From the NCBI GenBank assembly GCA_036555725.1, contig DATBKU010000008.1, positions 4,010 through 68,009 on the forward strand: DNA of 64,000 nucleotides, written 5' to 3'. Below the pieces are notes generated by a model that saw nothing but the letters and a program-made list of their open reading frames with translations, was not told the origin of the DNA and did not search any database. The stretch comes from CALAED01 sp036555725. Lineage in GTDB: Bacteria > Actinomycetota > Actinomycetes > Streptosporangiales > Streptosporangiaceae. Positions 16,248-23,895 of this stretch are shown here, one piece after another; the stretch's first letter is position 1; each line of letters opens with the position of its first letter. The translations under genes were made by a program, and so were the position numbers.

Positions 16248-17966
16248 ATGCAGTGCCCAGTGTGTGGCGCGACCGCACCTGACACGATGAGCCGATGCGG
16301 CCGATGCGACTCTCCCCTGCACGCGTCCGCCGCCGCTCATCAACCGGTGACGACATCCTCCTACGATGGTCTGCCGCCGATCCAGCATGGGCCACTCGGC
16401 GCGCCGGTGCACGAGGCGGGACCTCCCGTTCAGGCCTTCGTCGAGTCGGCCGACGACTCGTGGCGTCCGTTGCCGCAGCCACCGGTCGAGACGCCGCAGC
16501 CGCCGGTTGATATGCCGCCGACACCGCTGGGCGCACCGCCGCCGCCGGCGGAGCCCCCGGTCAGCACGCCGCAGCCGCCGCATGGCGCACCGCCGCCACT
16601 GGCCGAGCCACCGATCCAGCAGCCGTCGAGCGATTTCGGCGGTATGTCGAGTGAGTCCACTCAGTCATGGACGCCGTCCGATGCCTTCGGCGGACCGTCC
16701 GACATCGGGTCCGCACCGTCGTTCCCGGCGACGACCGAAAACGGGCTCCCCAGGCGGATCGCTCCGTCGAGTGTGGTGCCGGGCCATGACCTGGTGCTCC
16801 CGCCCACGGCCCACCCCGAGCAGACCGTCCCGCAACCGCCGATGGGCCCGCCGTCCATGGACTCGTCGATGGGCGCGTCGTCCATGGACTCGTCGATGGG
16901 TCAGCCATTGACGTCCCAGCCGCTGACGCCACAGCCGCTGTCGCAGTCACCGTCACCGCAGTCGCCGCTGTCACAGCCCCCACTGTCACAGCCACCGCTG
17001 TCACAGCCACCGCTGTCGCAGCAGTCGCTTTCCCAGCCCCCACTGTCACAGCCGCCGCTGGAGCCGACGGACGAGGCGGTGGCGGAGCGCACGATGGCGA
17101 CGTGGCTGTCCGACTCACCGGCGTCCCCACCCCAGACCTACGAGGCGCCGCCCCCCACGCAGGGGTACGGCGCGATGGCCTTTCCGCCGAACGGCCAAGG
17201 TCGCAATGAAACGGCCATACTGCCCGAGATGCCGACGGGCCGGCAGCCCGGCGGGTGGCAGCCCGGCGGCTGGCAGCCGTCGCCGCACGGTGCCTTCGCG
17301 CCGGGTGGCGGGCCGGGTGGACCGGGTGACTTGGGGCCGCCGCAGCGTTCGTCGGGGCCGAGCAAGCCGCTGCTCATCACCGTGGTCGGCCTCGTGGTCG
17401 TGGCGCTGGTGGCCGTCGGCGTCGTGTTGTGGCCGAACGGCGACAAGAAGCAGGACTCCGCCGCGAGCGGTCAGTCCCCGGCCGCGGCCAACACTCCGGC
17501 CTCGACGAAGGCGAATTCGGTGGGCCGGCAAGAGGCCATCGTGATGAACAAGATCCTCAACGCGAGTGCCGCTAGCCGCAGCGGGCTCGCCCGGGCCTTG
17601 GCGGCGGGGAAGACCTGCCGGGGGCTGCCCACCGCCATCGCGGGCTTCCAGCAGGTGGCCACCCAGCGGAGGTCGCAGATGGCGCACGCCAGGGCGGCGA
17701 AGGTCGGCCACCTCGCCAACGGCACCCGGCTGCGGCAGTCACTGACCCGGTCGATTCAGTACTCGCTGGCCGCCGACCAGTTGCTGCTGACCTGGGCGCG
17801 GGGCAAGCAGGGCTGCCACGGCAGGCCGAAGCCCGACGCGAACTACCGGCGGGCCGGCGGGCCGCTCTCGGCACAGGCCAGTGCCGCCAAAGCCCAGTTC
17901 GCCACGCTGTGGGCGCCGGTGGCCAGGCAATATCACCTACCGGCACGGACCGCCAACGGGTTCTGA
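16248..17966 (+). CDS. Zinc-ribbon, proline-rich, single-helix membrane protein (paralogue 1)
   Basis: A 572-residue protein. An N-terminal zinc ribbon (CPVC...CGRC, residues 3-23) is followed by about 350 residues rich in Pro/Ser/Gln, including repeated LSQPP units (DNA 16970-17065). One membrane helix lies near residues 376-397, and an external helical domain (about 420-572) has two conserved cysteines (KTCRG and KQGC). The ribosome site GAAAGGGGG precedes ATG 16248. The same layout occurs in the next two genes. I do not recognise the family; a membrane-bound sensor or scaffold is a guess. The 210 bases upstream should hold divergent promoters, none clear. Confidence 0.8.
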   Translation: MQCPVCGATAPDTMSRCGRCDSPLHASAAAHQPVTTSSYDGLPPIQHGPLGAPVHEAGPPVQAFVESADDSWRPLPQPPVETPQPPVDMPPTPLGAPPPPAEPPVSTPQPPHGAPPPLAEPPIQQPSSDFGGMSSESTQSWTPSDAFGGPSDIGSAPSFPATTENGLPRRIAPSSVVPGHDLVLPPTAHPEQTVPQPPMGPPSMDSSMGASSMDSSMGQPLTSQPLTPQPLSQSPSPQSPLSQPPLSQPPLSQPPLSQQSLSQPPLSQPPLEPTDEAVAERTMATWLSDSPASPPQTYEAPPPTQGYGAMAFPPNGQGRNETAILPEMPTGRQPGGWQPGGWQPSPHGAFAPGGGPGGPGDLGPPQRSSGPSKPLLITVVGLVVVALVAVGVVLWPNGDKKQDSAASGQSPAAANTPASTKANSVGRQEAIVMNKILNASAASRSGLARALAAGKTCRGLPTAIAGFQQVATQRRSQMAHARAAKVGHLANGTRLRQSLTRSIQYSLAADQLLLTWARGKQGCHGRPKPDANYRRAGGPLSAQASAAKAQFATLWAPVARQYHLPARTANGF

Positions 17967-18050
17967 CCGAACGCTGTCACGGCAGCGACTCGCGAGTATT
18001 TTTGGTGCAGACTTTGTTGGTGAGGTTGCGGGCCGACCGCAGGGACTGTC

Positions 18051-19100
18051 ATGCAGTGTCCGAACTGCTACACCGAGACACCGATCGCCCTGTCCCGCTG
18101 CGTCAAATGCGACGCTCCCCTTCCCCTGCACCGGCGGTCCGCGCCGCCGTCCGGGTACGGCCCGCCGTCCGGGCATGGCCCGCCGTCCGGGCTTGACCCA
18201 CCATCCGCATTCGAACCGCGATCCGCGTACAACCCGCCGTCCGCATTTGAGCCGTCGCCCGCGTACGATCCGCCATCCGCGTTCGATCAACCGTACGACC
18301 CGGACGAGGCCAGGTGGGCGGACGGCTTCGAGAGCGGCTACGAAGACGGGAGTGCCAGCGGGTACGGCAGCCCGGAGAACTGGGAGCCGGCCACGGAGTG
18401 GCATCCCGAATGGCTCCCGCCCGAGCGCGCGCACGCCCGGCCCGTACGTCACCGGCCTGAGTCGCCGCAGACCGAACCGGCCGCGAAGTCCCGGCATCCC
18501 CTGCTCATCGCCATGATCATCGGAGTCGCCCTGGGCGCCGTGGCGGCCGTCGGCATCGCCGTGTGGCCGAGTGGCGACCGGGCCGCGACCACACCCGACT
18601 CGGCCGGTTCCGCCGCCCAGTCGGGCGACGCCTCCGGGGCGCCGAACTCCACGGCGCACGCCCAGGCCACGGCGATCGACGGCCTGCTCGACGAGATGAC
18701 CGCCACCCGCTCGACCCTGGTCCCGGCCATAGGCGACGCGGCGCGGTGCGACGGAATCGACGACGCCATCGGCCGGCTGGAACGCGCCCGGAAGGAGCGG
18801 CAGGACCAGCTCGACAAGGCCAAGGCGTTGAAGGTGGACGCGCTGCTCGACGGCCCCGACCTGCGCGAGACGCTGACCCGTGCCGCCGGTTACTCGCTCG
18901 ACGCCGACAAGGCCTTCCTCGCCTGGGCCAAAGCGAACCAGGGCTGCACCGACGCGAGGACGCCGCGCGACGACAACTTCGAACGCGGCCGGCGTCTGTC
19001 GACCGATCACGCCACCCCGGAGAAGGAGAACTTCGTCGAACTCTGGAACCCGGTCGCGCGGGACGAAGGCCTCCCCGCCCGGTCGTCGCGCAAGCTGTGA
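18051..19100 (+). CDS. Zinc-ribbon, single-helix membrane protein (paralogue 2)
   Basis: A 349-residue paralogue of its neighbours. The zinc ribbon CPNC...CVKC (residues 3-23) is followed by a Pro/Ser/Tyr-rich linker with PPSxxxxPPSA repeats, a membrane helix near residues 150-170 and an external helical domain with two cysteines (AARCDG and NQGC). The external domain resembles that of paralogue 3 most closely, sharing DGLLDEM, QLDKA, FLAWA and the LWNPxA block near the C-terminus. That indicates a recent duplication of genes 2 and 3. Function unknown. Confidence 0.8.
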   Translation: MQCPNCYTETPIALSRCVKCDAPLPLHRRSAPPSGYGPPSGHGPPSGLDPPSAFEPRSAYNPPSAFEPSPAYDPPSAFDQPYDPDEARWADGFESGYEDGSASGYGSPENWEPATEWHPEWLPPERAHARPVRHRPESPQTEPAAKSRHPLLIAMIIGVALGAVAAVGIAVWPSGDRAATTPDSAGSAAQSGDASGAPNSTAHAQATAIDGLLDEMTATRSTLVPAIGDAARCDGIDDAIGRLERARKERQDQLDKAKALKVDALLDGPDLRETLTRAAGYSLDADKAFLAWAKANQGCTDARTPRDDNFERGRRLSTDHATPEKENFVELWNPVARDEGLPARSSRKL

Positions 19101-19206
19101 CGACACAGAAGGCCGCCCATGACCGAAGATGGCCGCACTCCGTGACCGATGCGCCACGCCAGGTCGATAATTTGACGGTCAGGTGCGTACGACAGCGGGG
19201 ACAGCG

Positions 19207-20040
19207 ATGCAGTGTCCGAACTGCTATGCCGACACATCGCCGGCGTTGCCGCGCTGCACAAGGTGCAACGCGCCGCTGCCCCAGTGGCAACAGCGGCAAC
19301 CGCCCGGGCAGCTCCCGGGTGCGTATGACCGCCCGTGGGAGCCGGCGGCGGGCTGGCAGACCGAGCATGGCCCGGTCTCTCCGGAGCCCGAGCAGTGGGG
19401 TACGCCTCCGCCGCAGCGCGACCTCCGTCCGCTGATCGTCACGCTCATCATCGCGATCGTCATTGGGGGCGGCGTGGCGGCGGGCGTCATCCTGTGGCCG
19501 CACAAGGCTCCGGATACCGCCACCTCGGGGGTCCCGCCACCGGGCTCCTCCGCCGCGGTCTCGCCCGCCGAATCCGGCTCGCCGGTCGCCGGCGCACACG
19601 ATCAGGCCACGACGGTGGACGGGCTCCTCGACGAGATGGCCGCGAGCCGCACGGACCTCGGCTCCGCCATGACCGACGCGGCGAGCTGCGACACCGTCGG
19701 CGACGCCGTCGCTGCCCTGGACCGGATCAAGGGCGAGCGGCAGGAGCAACTCGACAAGGCCCAGCGGCTACCGGTGGACGCCATCGCCGGCGGCGACGAC
19801 ATGCGCGATGCGCTGAGCCGGGCGGCTCGCTTCTCCCTGCAGGCCGACGAGCAGTTCCTTGCCTGGGCGGAGGCAAACCAGGGCTGTACGGCCGGCGCAA
19901 CGCCGCACGACGGCCACTTCGACAGTGGCCAGGACATCTCCACCGACCAGGCCAGCCCGGCCAAGCAGGAGTTCGTGCGGCTGTGGAACCCGATCGCGGA
20001 GCAGGAGGGCCTGTCCACCCGATCCGCCGACAAGTTCTGA
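19207..20040 (+). CDS. Zinc-ribbon, single-helix membrane protein (paralogue 3)
   Basis: The shortest of the three paralogues, 277 residues. The start at ATG 19207 places MQCPNC at the N-terminus as in the other two; the frame is open eight codons further. Zinc ribbon CPNC...CTRC, a short linker, membrane helix near residues 78-98 and the external domain with cysteines in AASCD and NQGC. A tandem array of three such genes on one strand, spaced about 85-105 bases, suggests co-expression. No partner enzyme is next to it. Confidence 0.8.
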   Translation: MQCPNCYADTSPALPRCTRCNAPLPQWQQRQPPGQLPGAYDRPWEPAAGWQTEHGPVSPEPEQWGTPPPQRDLRPLIVTLIIAIVIGGGVAAGVILWPHKAPDTATSGVPPPGSSAAVSPAESGSPVAGAHDQATTVDGLLDEMAASRTDLGSAMTDAASCDTVGDAVAALDRIKGERQEQLDKAQRLPVDAIAGGDDMRDALSRAARFSLQADEQFLAWAEANQGCTAGATPHDGHFDSGQDISTDQASPAKQEFVRLWNPIAEQEGLSTRSADKF

Positions 20041-20071
20041 CCGCTGGCGGCTCATGGCGGCGCCGGGTTTC

Positions 20072-23005
20072 TCAGCCCTCGAAGAGCGGTGACTTTCCCG
20101 ACGGGTCGGCGAAGGCGGTGATGAACCGGCTCGGCCAGTCGAGCACCGCCTCCAGCCACGACCCGACGCGCATGACCTCGGCGATGGCGGCGAGTTGCTG
20201 ATCGGGGTCGACGCCGATCGCGGCCACCGCGACGTCGGCGGCGAACGCCTCGTGGTCGTCGTCCCCGGCGATGGCGGTGTGCGCGATCGGCCGGTTGCGG
20301 GCCAGCTCCATCGACAGCGGGTGCCGCCGCAGCGCCCGCACGCGGTGGCCGACCTTGACGTCGGGCGCCTGCTTGAGACCCGGCAGCACGTAGTCGAGGG
20401 GCGGCGCGGGCGCGTGCTTGTCCGGCGCGGCCCCGCCGTGCGGGAACAGCCGTCCCATCTCGTGCAGCCAGCGGACCTGCGGGATCACCCAGTCCGGCCC
20501 CGGCAGGTCCCCGGCCAGCCCGTACGATCCGCCGAGCATCTGCTGGGCCACGCCGGCGACCGCCGCGGTGAGCTCCTCGGGACGGTAGGCCGTACGCAGC
20601 CCGGCGGCGCGGCGGCCGACGGACCGGTCGAGCACGGTGGCCAGCCCGCACTCGCGTAGCCGCGGGGCCAGCCGCGCCCAGGCGCGTCCCAGATCGGCCG
20701 GTACGGCCGGCAGCGGCCGGTCGACGACGTGGGCGAGTACGAGGGTGTCGGCCCACACCCGCAGCCAGGCCCACTCCGCGCCGCCGGCGAGCAGGTCGGC
20801 CGCGCGCAGCTCGTACAGCGTGCAGGCCCGTCCGGACCGGCACTCGCAGCCGCAGGCGGCCGAGCGCCGCCCGTCGATGGGCGGCGGCGGGCCGGCCAGC
20901 ACCCGCTCTCGGGCCTCACCGAGCGGGACCCGTACGCGCAGCGGCCGGTCCATGCCGTCCGCGAACACCGCCGCCACGCCCGGCGGCATCGACACCACCT
21001 CGCGGGACTGGTCGGGGTCGAGGTTCATCGCCGCGCCGACCACGTGCCGGTCGTCGAAGGCGGGCAGCCGGTGCACGACCTTGAGCGCGGTGTTCTTGAT
21101 CACGTCCGGCACCAGCTTGGTGGGGATCTGCTCGGCGACGATGATTCCCTCGCCATACGCCCTGATCTCGGCGAGCATTCCGGCGAACAACTCGACGGCG
21201 TGCGCGCTGGCCCGCTGCTGGCCGCGGTTGCGCAACAGCCGGTGCGCCTCCTCGATGACGATGACGTGCCGCAGGTCGCCGGATGGCTCGCCGTTGTGCC
21301 GGCTGCGCATGCGCAGGTGCTCGACGACCCGGATGATCAGCGTGCCCATGAGGAACGCCTTGTCCTCGTCGTTGGCGACGTCCTCGATGGCCAGCACCAC
21401 GTTGTCGCGAAGCAGCCCGCCGATGTCGGCCGCGTGCCCGCCCTCGAAGAACCGGCCCGCCGAGCCGATCCGCAGGCTGCGCAGCCGTACGTCGACGAAC
21501 CCTCGTACGTCGGCCATGAGCTCCGTGCCGTACCCGACGTCGTCGATCACCTGCAGGGCGGCGTGCTGCAGCTGTTCCAGGGTCGGTACGGCGGGTTCCA
21601 CGAGCGACCCCGGCGAGCCGGCGCCGGTGATGACGTCCCAGCCGTTCGCCTCGTACACCCGCTGCAGGGCCTGCGACATGATCTGCGGAAACGGCTCCTC
21701 GGCGTCGAAGGCGGCCTGGAACAGCGCGCGGACCATGTCGATGTGCGCCTGCACGGGGTAACCGGGCTCGGGCTTCAGCGGGTTGATCGACAGCGGCACC
21801 GCCGCCGGGTCGGACGGGTTCACGACCGTGACGGAGGCCACGCCCTGGACGCGGCCGGCCATCCTGGCGTACTCCGACTTGACCGGCTCGATCGCCAGCC
21901 AAGGGATGCCACCCCGGGTGAGCTGTTCGAGCAGATGCCGTACGGTCTGCGACTTGCCCGCGCCGGTCGCGCCGGTGACGAAGACGTGCCGGTTGAGGGT
22001 CGACCGGGGTACGGTCAGCGAGCCGACCTGCCGGTCCTGGCCGTCGAGAATGGTGCCGAGATCGATGGGCGGCAGCGCCGTCTCGGTGGTGGCGGTCTCC
22101 GCTGTGACGTCGAAGTAGCCGGTCTCGACCACACGCAGCCCCGGCACCTCACGGCGCGGCAGCCCGGCCAGCGCGGGCAGCGCGCCCGCGGTGACGGCGA
22201 ACGGCGACCGGAAGCCGGTCGCGCCCGGGCGGCCGCCCGCGACCTGGGCCTCGGAGTCCAGCGCCGAGCCGAACCGGGTGGCCCGCAGCCCGGACCGCAG
22301 CCGGTACGGATGGTGGCTCATCTCGACGGACCCGACCAGCACGGGCGCGATCTGCCCCAGTTCCTCCTCGGACGCGGCGCCGGCCAGCACCCGTACGTGC
22401 CACAGCCCGGCCTCGCCGAAGGTCTCGAGCTCGGTGACCCGGCGCTCGGCCTGCTCCGCCTCCAGCCGGAGATGATCGGCCCGGTTGTACCGCTGCTGCT
22501 CGAACTGCAGGTCGCGGATCTCGCGGTCGATCGCGTCGTCCTCGGCCCGGTCGGCGATCACCAGCCAGCCGAAGGGCCGGTTGAGGAGCGTGACCAGCGC
22601 CGACTCGAAGAGCGTGGGGCGGGCGGGCCAGTCCCTACGGATCGCGATCGAGTCCGGCTGATCCGTACGCAGCGCCGGGGCCTGCTTGCCCGGGCAGTGC
22701 GTCCACACCATCTGGTCGGCCCGCGCCAGCCAGTCGCCACCGATCGGCACCCCGCGGGCCCCGTTGGGAAACAGCAGGCCCTGCTGACCGGAATCGCTCC
22801 GCACGACCGGGCCGGCATTGGTGATCAGTTCCAATGGTGCGCCCTCGCCCCGCGACATCCAGCACACGACGAACGACCTGCGTTGCCACGCCGCCGACAG
22901 CACGGCCGGCAGCACGGCCACGAAATCCCACTCGGCCGACGGCGTTCGCTCGGGGGCGGGGATCGCCTCAACGCGGTACCAGGGCCCGGGGAGCTCTGCG
23001 GTCAC
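20072..23005 (-). CDS. HerA/FtsK-like ATPase with cysteine cluster
   Basis: A 977-residue ATPase. Walker A is GATGAGKSQT (near residue 345) and Walker B HVIVIEEAHRLL (near 580), in the arrangement of the HerA/DUF87 family, followed by the NRGQQRASA stretch and a conserved IPTKL segment. After the core (near residue 710) lies a dense cysteine group (CGCECRSGRAC), then about 250 residues without a family I recognise. The N-terminal 300 residues are also unassigned. HerA relatives move DNA in repair or in phage defence, but no nuclease partner stands next to it. GTG start at 23005, divergent from an HTH/Clp-N operon. Confidence 0.75.
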   Translation of the reverse strand: MTAELPGPWYRVEAIPAPERTPSAEWDFVAVLPAVLSAAWQRRSFVVCWMSRGEGAPLELITNAGPVVRSDSGQQGLLFPNGARGVPIGGDWLARADQMVWTHCPGKQAPALRTDQPDSIAIRRDWPARPTLFESALVTLLNRPFGWLVIADRAEDDAIDREIRDLQFEQQRYNRADHLRLEAEQAERRVTELETFGEAGLWHVRVLAGAASEEELGQIAPVLVGSVEMSHHPYRLRSGLRATRFGSALDSEAQVAGGRPGATGFRSPFAVTAGALPALAGLPRREVPGLRVVETGYFDVTAETATTETALPPIDLGTILDGQDRQVGSLTVPRSTLNRHVFVTGATGAGKSQTVRHLLEQLTRGGIPWLAIEPVKSEYARMAGRVQGVASVTVVNPSDPAAVPLSINPLKPEPGYPVQAHIDMVRALFQAAFDAEEPFPQIMSQALQRVYEANGWDVITGAGSPGSLVEPAVPTLEQLQHAALQVIDDVGYGTELMADVRGFVDVRLRSLRIGSAGRFFEGGHAADIGGLLRDNVVLAIEDVANDEDKAFLMGTLIIRVVEHLRMRSRHNGEPSGDLRHVIVIEEAHRLLRNRGQQRASAHAVELFAGMLAEIRAYGEGIIVAEQIPTKLVPDVIKNTALKVVHRLPAFDDRHVVGAAMNLDPDQSREVVSMPPGVAAVFADGMDRPLRVRVPLGEARERVLAGPPPPIDGRRSAACGCECRSGRACTLYELRAADLLAGGAEWAWLRVWADTLVLAHVVDRPLPAVPADLGRAWARLAPRLRECGLATVLDRSVGRRAAGLRTAYRPEELTAAVAGVAQQMLGGSYGLAGDLPGPDWVIPQVRWLHEMGRLFPHGGAAPDKHAPAPPLDYVLPGLKQAPDVKVGHRVRALRRHPLSMELARNRPIAHTAIAGDDDHEAFAADVAVAAIGVDPDQQLAAIAEVMRVGSWLEAVLDWPSRFITAFADPSGKSPLFEG

Positions 23006-23051
23006 AGCGCCTTGCCTATCAGTGCGCGGCGCACCGCGCCACTGGCCCCGC

Positions 23052-23098
23052 TGTCAATGTAAGTTGACAATCGCCGATGTGTCAACCTATGTTGACAC
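23052..23098 (+). promoter_or_regulatory. Twin operators over a leaderless promoter
   Basis: Two copies of TGTCAA-N6-TTGACA occur (23052-23069 and 23080-23097), 28 bases apart; the second is symmetrical over 20 bases (23079-23098). The TTGACA of the first copy is also a perfect -35 element, and TATGTT (23088-23093) a -10 element after 18 bases. Transcription should start at about 23100, at or next to the ATG at 23101, so the mRNA is leaderless. The site also faces the divergent ATPase gene (start 23005). Confidence 0.7.
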
Positions 23099-23100
23099 CC

Positions 23101-23334
23101 ATGAACGATGGTGTGCAGCTCGCCCAGGAGGCGAGCAGCCGGGACCCCGCGATCGGGCTCCGTGCCGTACGGGCGCTGCGCGACCTGGCCGAGCGGCTGG
23201 AGTCGCTGCAGGTCGCCAACGCGCGCGACCTCGGGTGGTCCTGGCAGGAGATCGCGGCGGCGCTCGGCGTGAGCCGGCAGGCCGTCCACAAGAAGCACGC
23301 GCGGGTGCGCGGCCTGAGAAGAAAGGAGCGGTGA
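23101..23334 (+). CDS. Small HTH DNA-binding protein
   Basis: A 77-residue protein. Its C-terminal half is a helix-turn-helix: WSWQEIAAALGVSRQAVHKK, ending in an Arg/Lys-rich tail. The N-terminal half is a helical Ala/Leu segment fit for dimerisation. Proteins of this type are often encoded directly before a Clp-N domain protein in actinobacteria. ATG at 23101 coincides with the predicted transcription start. The twin operator in front suggests it represses its own operon. Confidence 0.8.
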   Translation: MNDGVQLAQEASSRDPAIGLRAVRALRDLAERLESLQVANARDLGWSWQEIAAALGVSRQAVHKKHARVRGLRRKER

Positions 23335-23336
23335 CG

Positions 23337-23879
23337 ATGTTCGAACGATTCCGGAAGGACGCACGTGCCGTCGTCGTCCTGGCGCAGGACGAGGCGCGGC
23401 GTCTCGGACATCGCTCTATCGGCACCGTGCACCTGCTGCTCGGCCTGCTGAACGAGCAGGACGGGGCGGGCGGCCGGGCGCTGCGCGAACATGGCCTCGA
23501 CCTGGACGCCATGCGGGCGCGGGTCGGCCGCCTGGCCGGGCTGGGCGATCCGCTCGACGGCGAGGCGCTCGCCACGATCGGGATCGACCTGGACGCGGTC
23601 CGGCAGTCGGTCGAGGCCGCGTTCGGCGCCGGCGCGCTCGAGGGCGGCCGGCGAGGTCACATCCCGTTCACGCCGCAGGCCAAAAAGAGCCTGGAGCTGT
23701 CGCTGCGCAGCGCCCTCGCGCTCAAGCACAAGTACATCTGCAGCGGTCACGTCCTGCTCGGGCTGCTCCGCGCCACCGGCGACGACAACCTCGCGGTCGA
23801 GGTGCTCGCCGACGCCGAGGTCGACGTCGACGCGCTGCGCGACACGACGACCCGATTCATCCAGGCCGACGCCGCCTGA
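23337..23879 (+). CDS. Clp N-terminal-domain protein
   Basis: A 180-residue protein made only of two Clp-N repeats. The first (about residues 1-70) is FERFRKDARAVVVLAQDEAR...IGTVHLLLGLL; the second (about 100-170) is FTPQAKKSLELSLRSA...HVLLGLL. These are substrate/adaptor-binding modules of ClpA/ClpC; here no AAA+ module follows, so it is a stand-alone adaptor-type protein. ATG at 23337 follows the HTH stop with two bases between and AAAGGAG in front. It may present substrates to ClpC or act as a heat/stress sensor with the HTH protein (inference). Confidence 0.87.
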   Translation: MFERFRKDARAVVVLAQDEARRLGHRSIGTVHLLLGLLNEQDGAGGRALREHGLDLDAMRARVGRLAGLGDPLDGEALATIGIDLDAVRQSVEAAFGAGALEGGRRGHIPFTPQAKKSLELSLRSALALKHKYICSGHVLLGLLRATGDDNLAVEVLADAEVDVDALRDTTTRFIQADAA

Positions 23880-23895
23880 GCGGTGGCGCGTCCGG

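Noticed and set aside
16900..17070. CRISPR array in the repeat region
   Set aside because: The repeats keep the reading frame and encode LSQPP; there are no spacers.
20729..23062. Long plus-strand frame opposite the HerA-like ATPase
   Set aside because: The minus-strand protein has complete Walker motifs; the opposite frame is low-complexity and matches no family.
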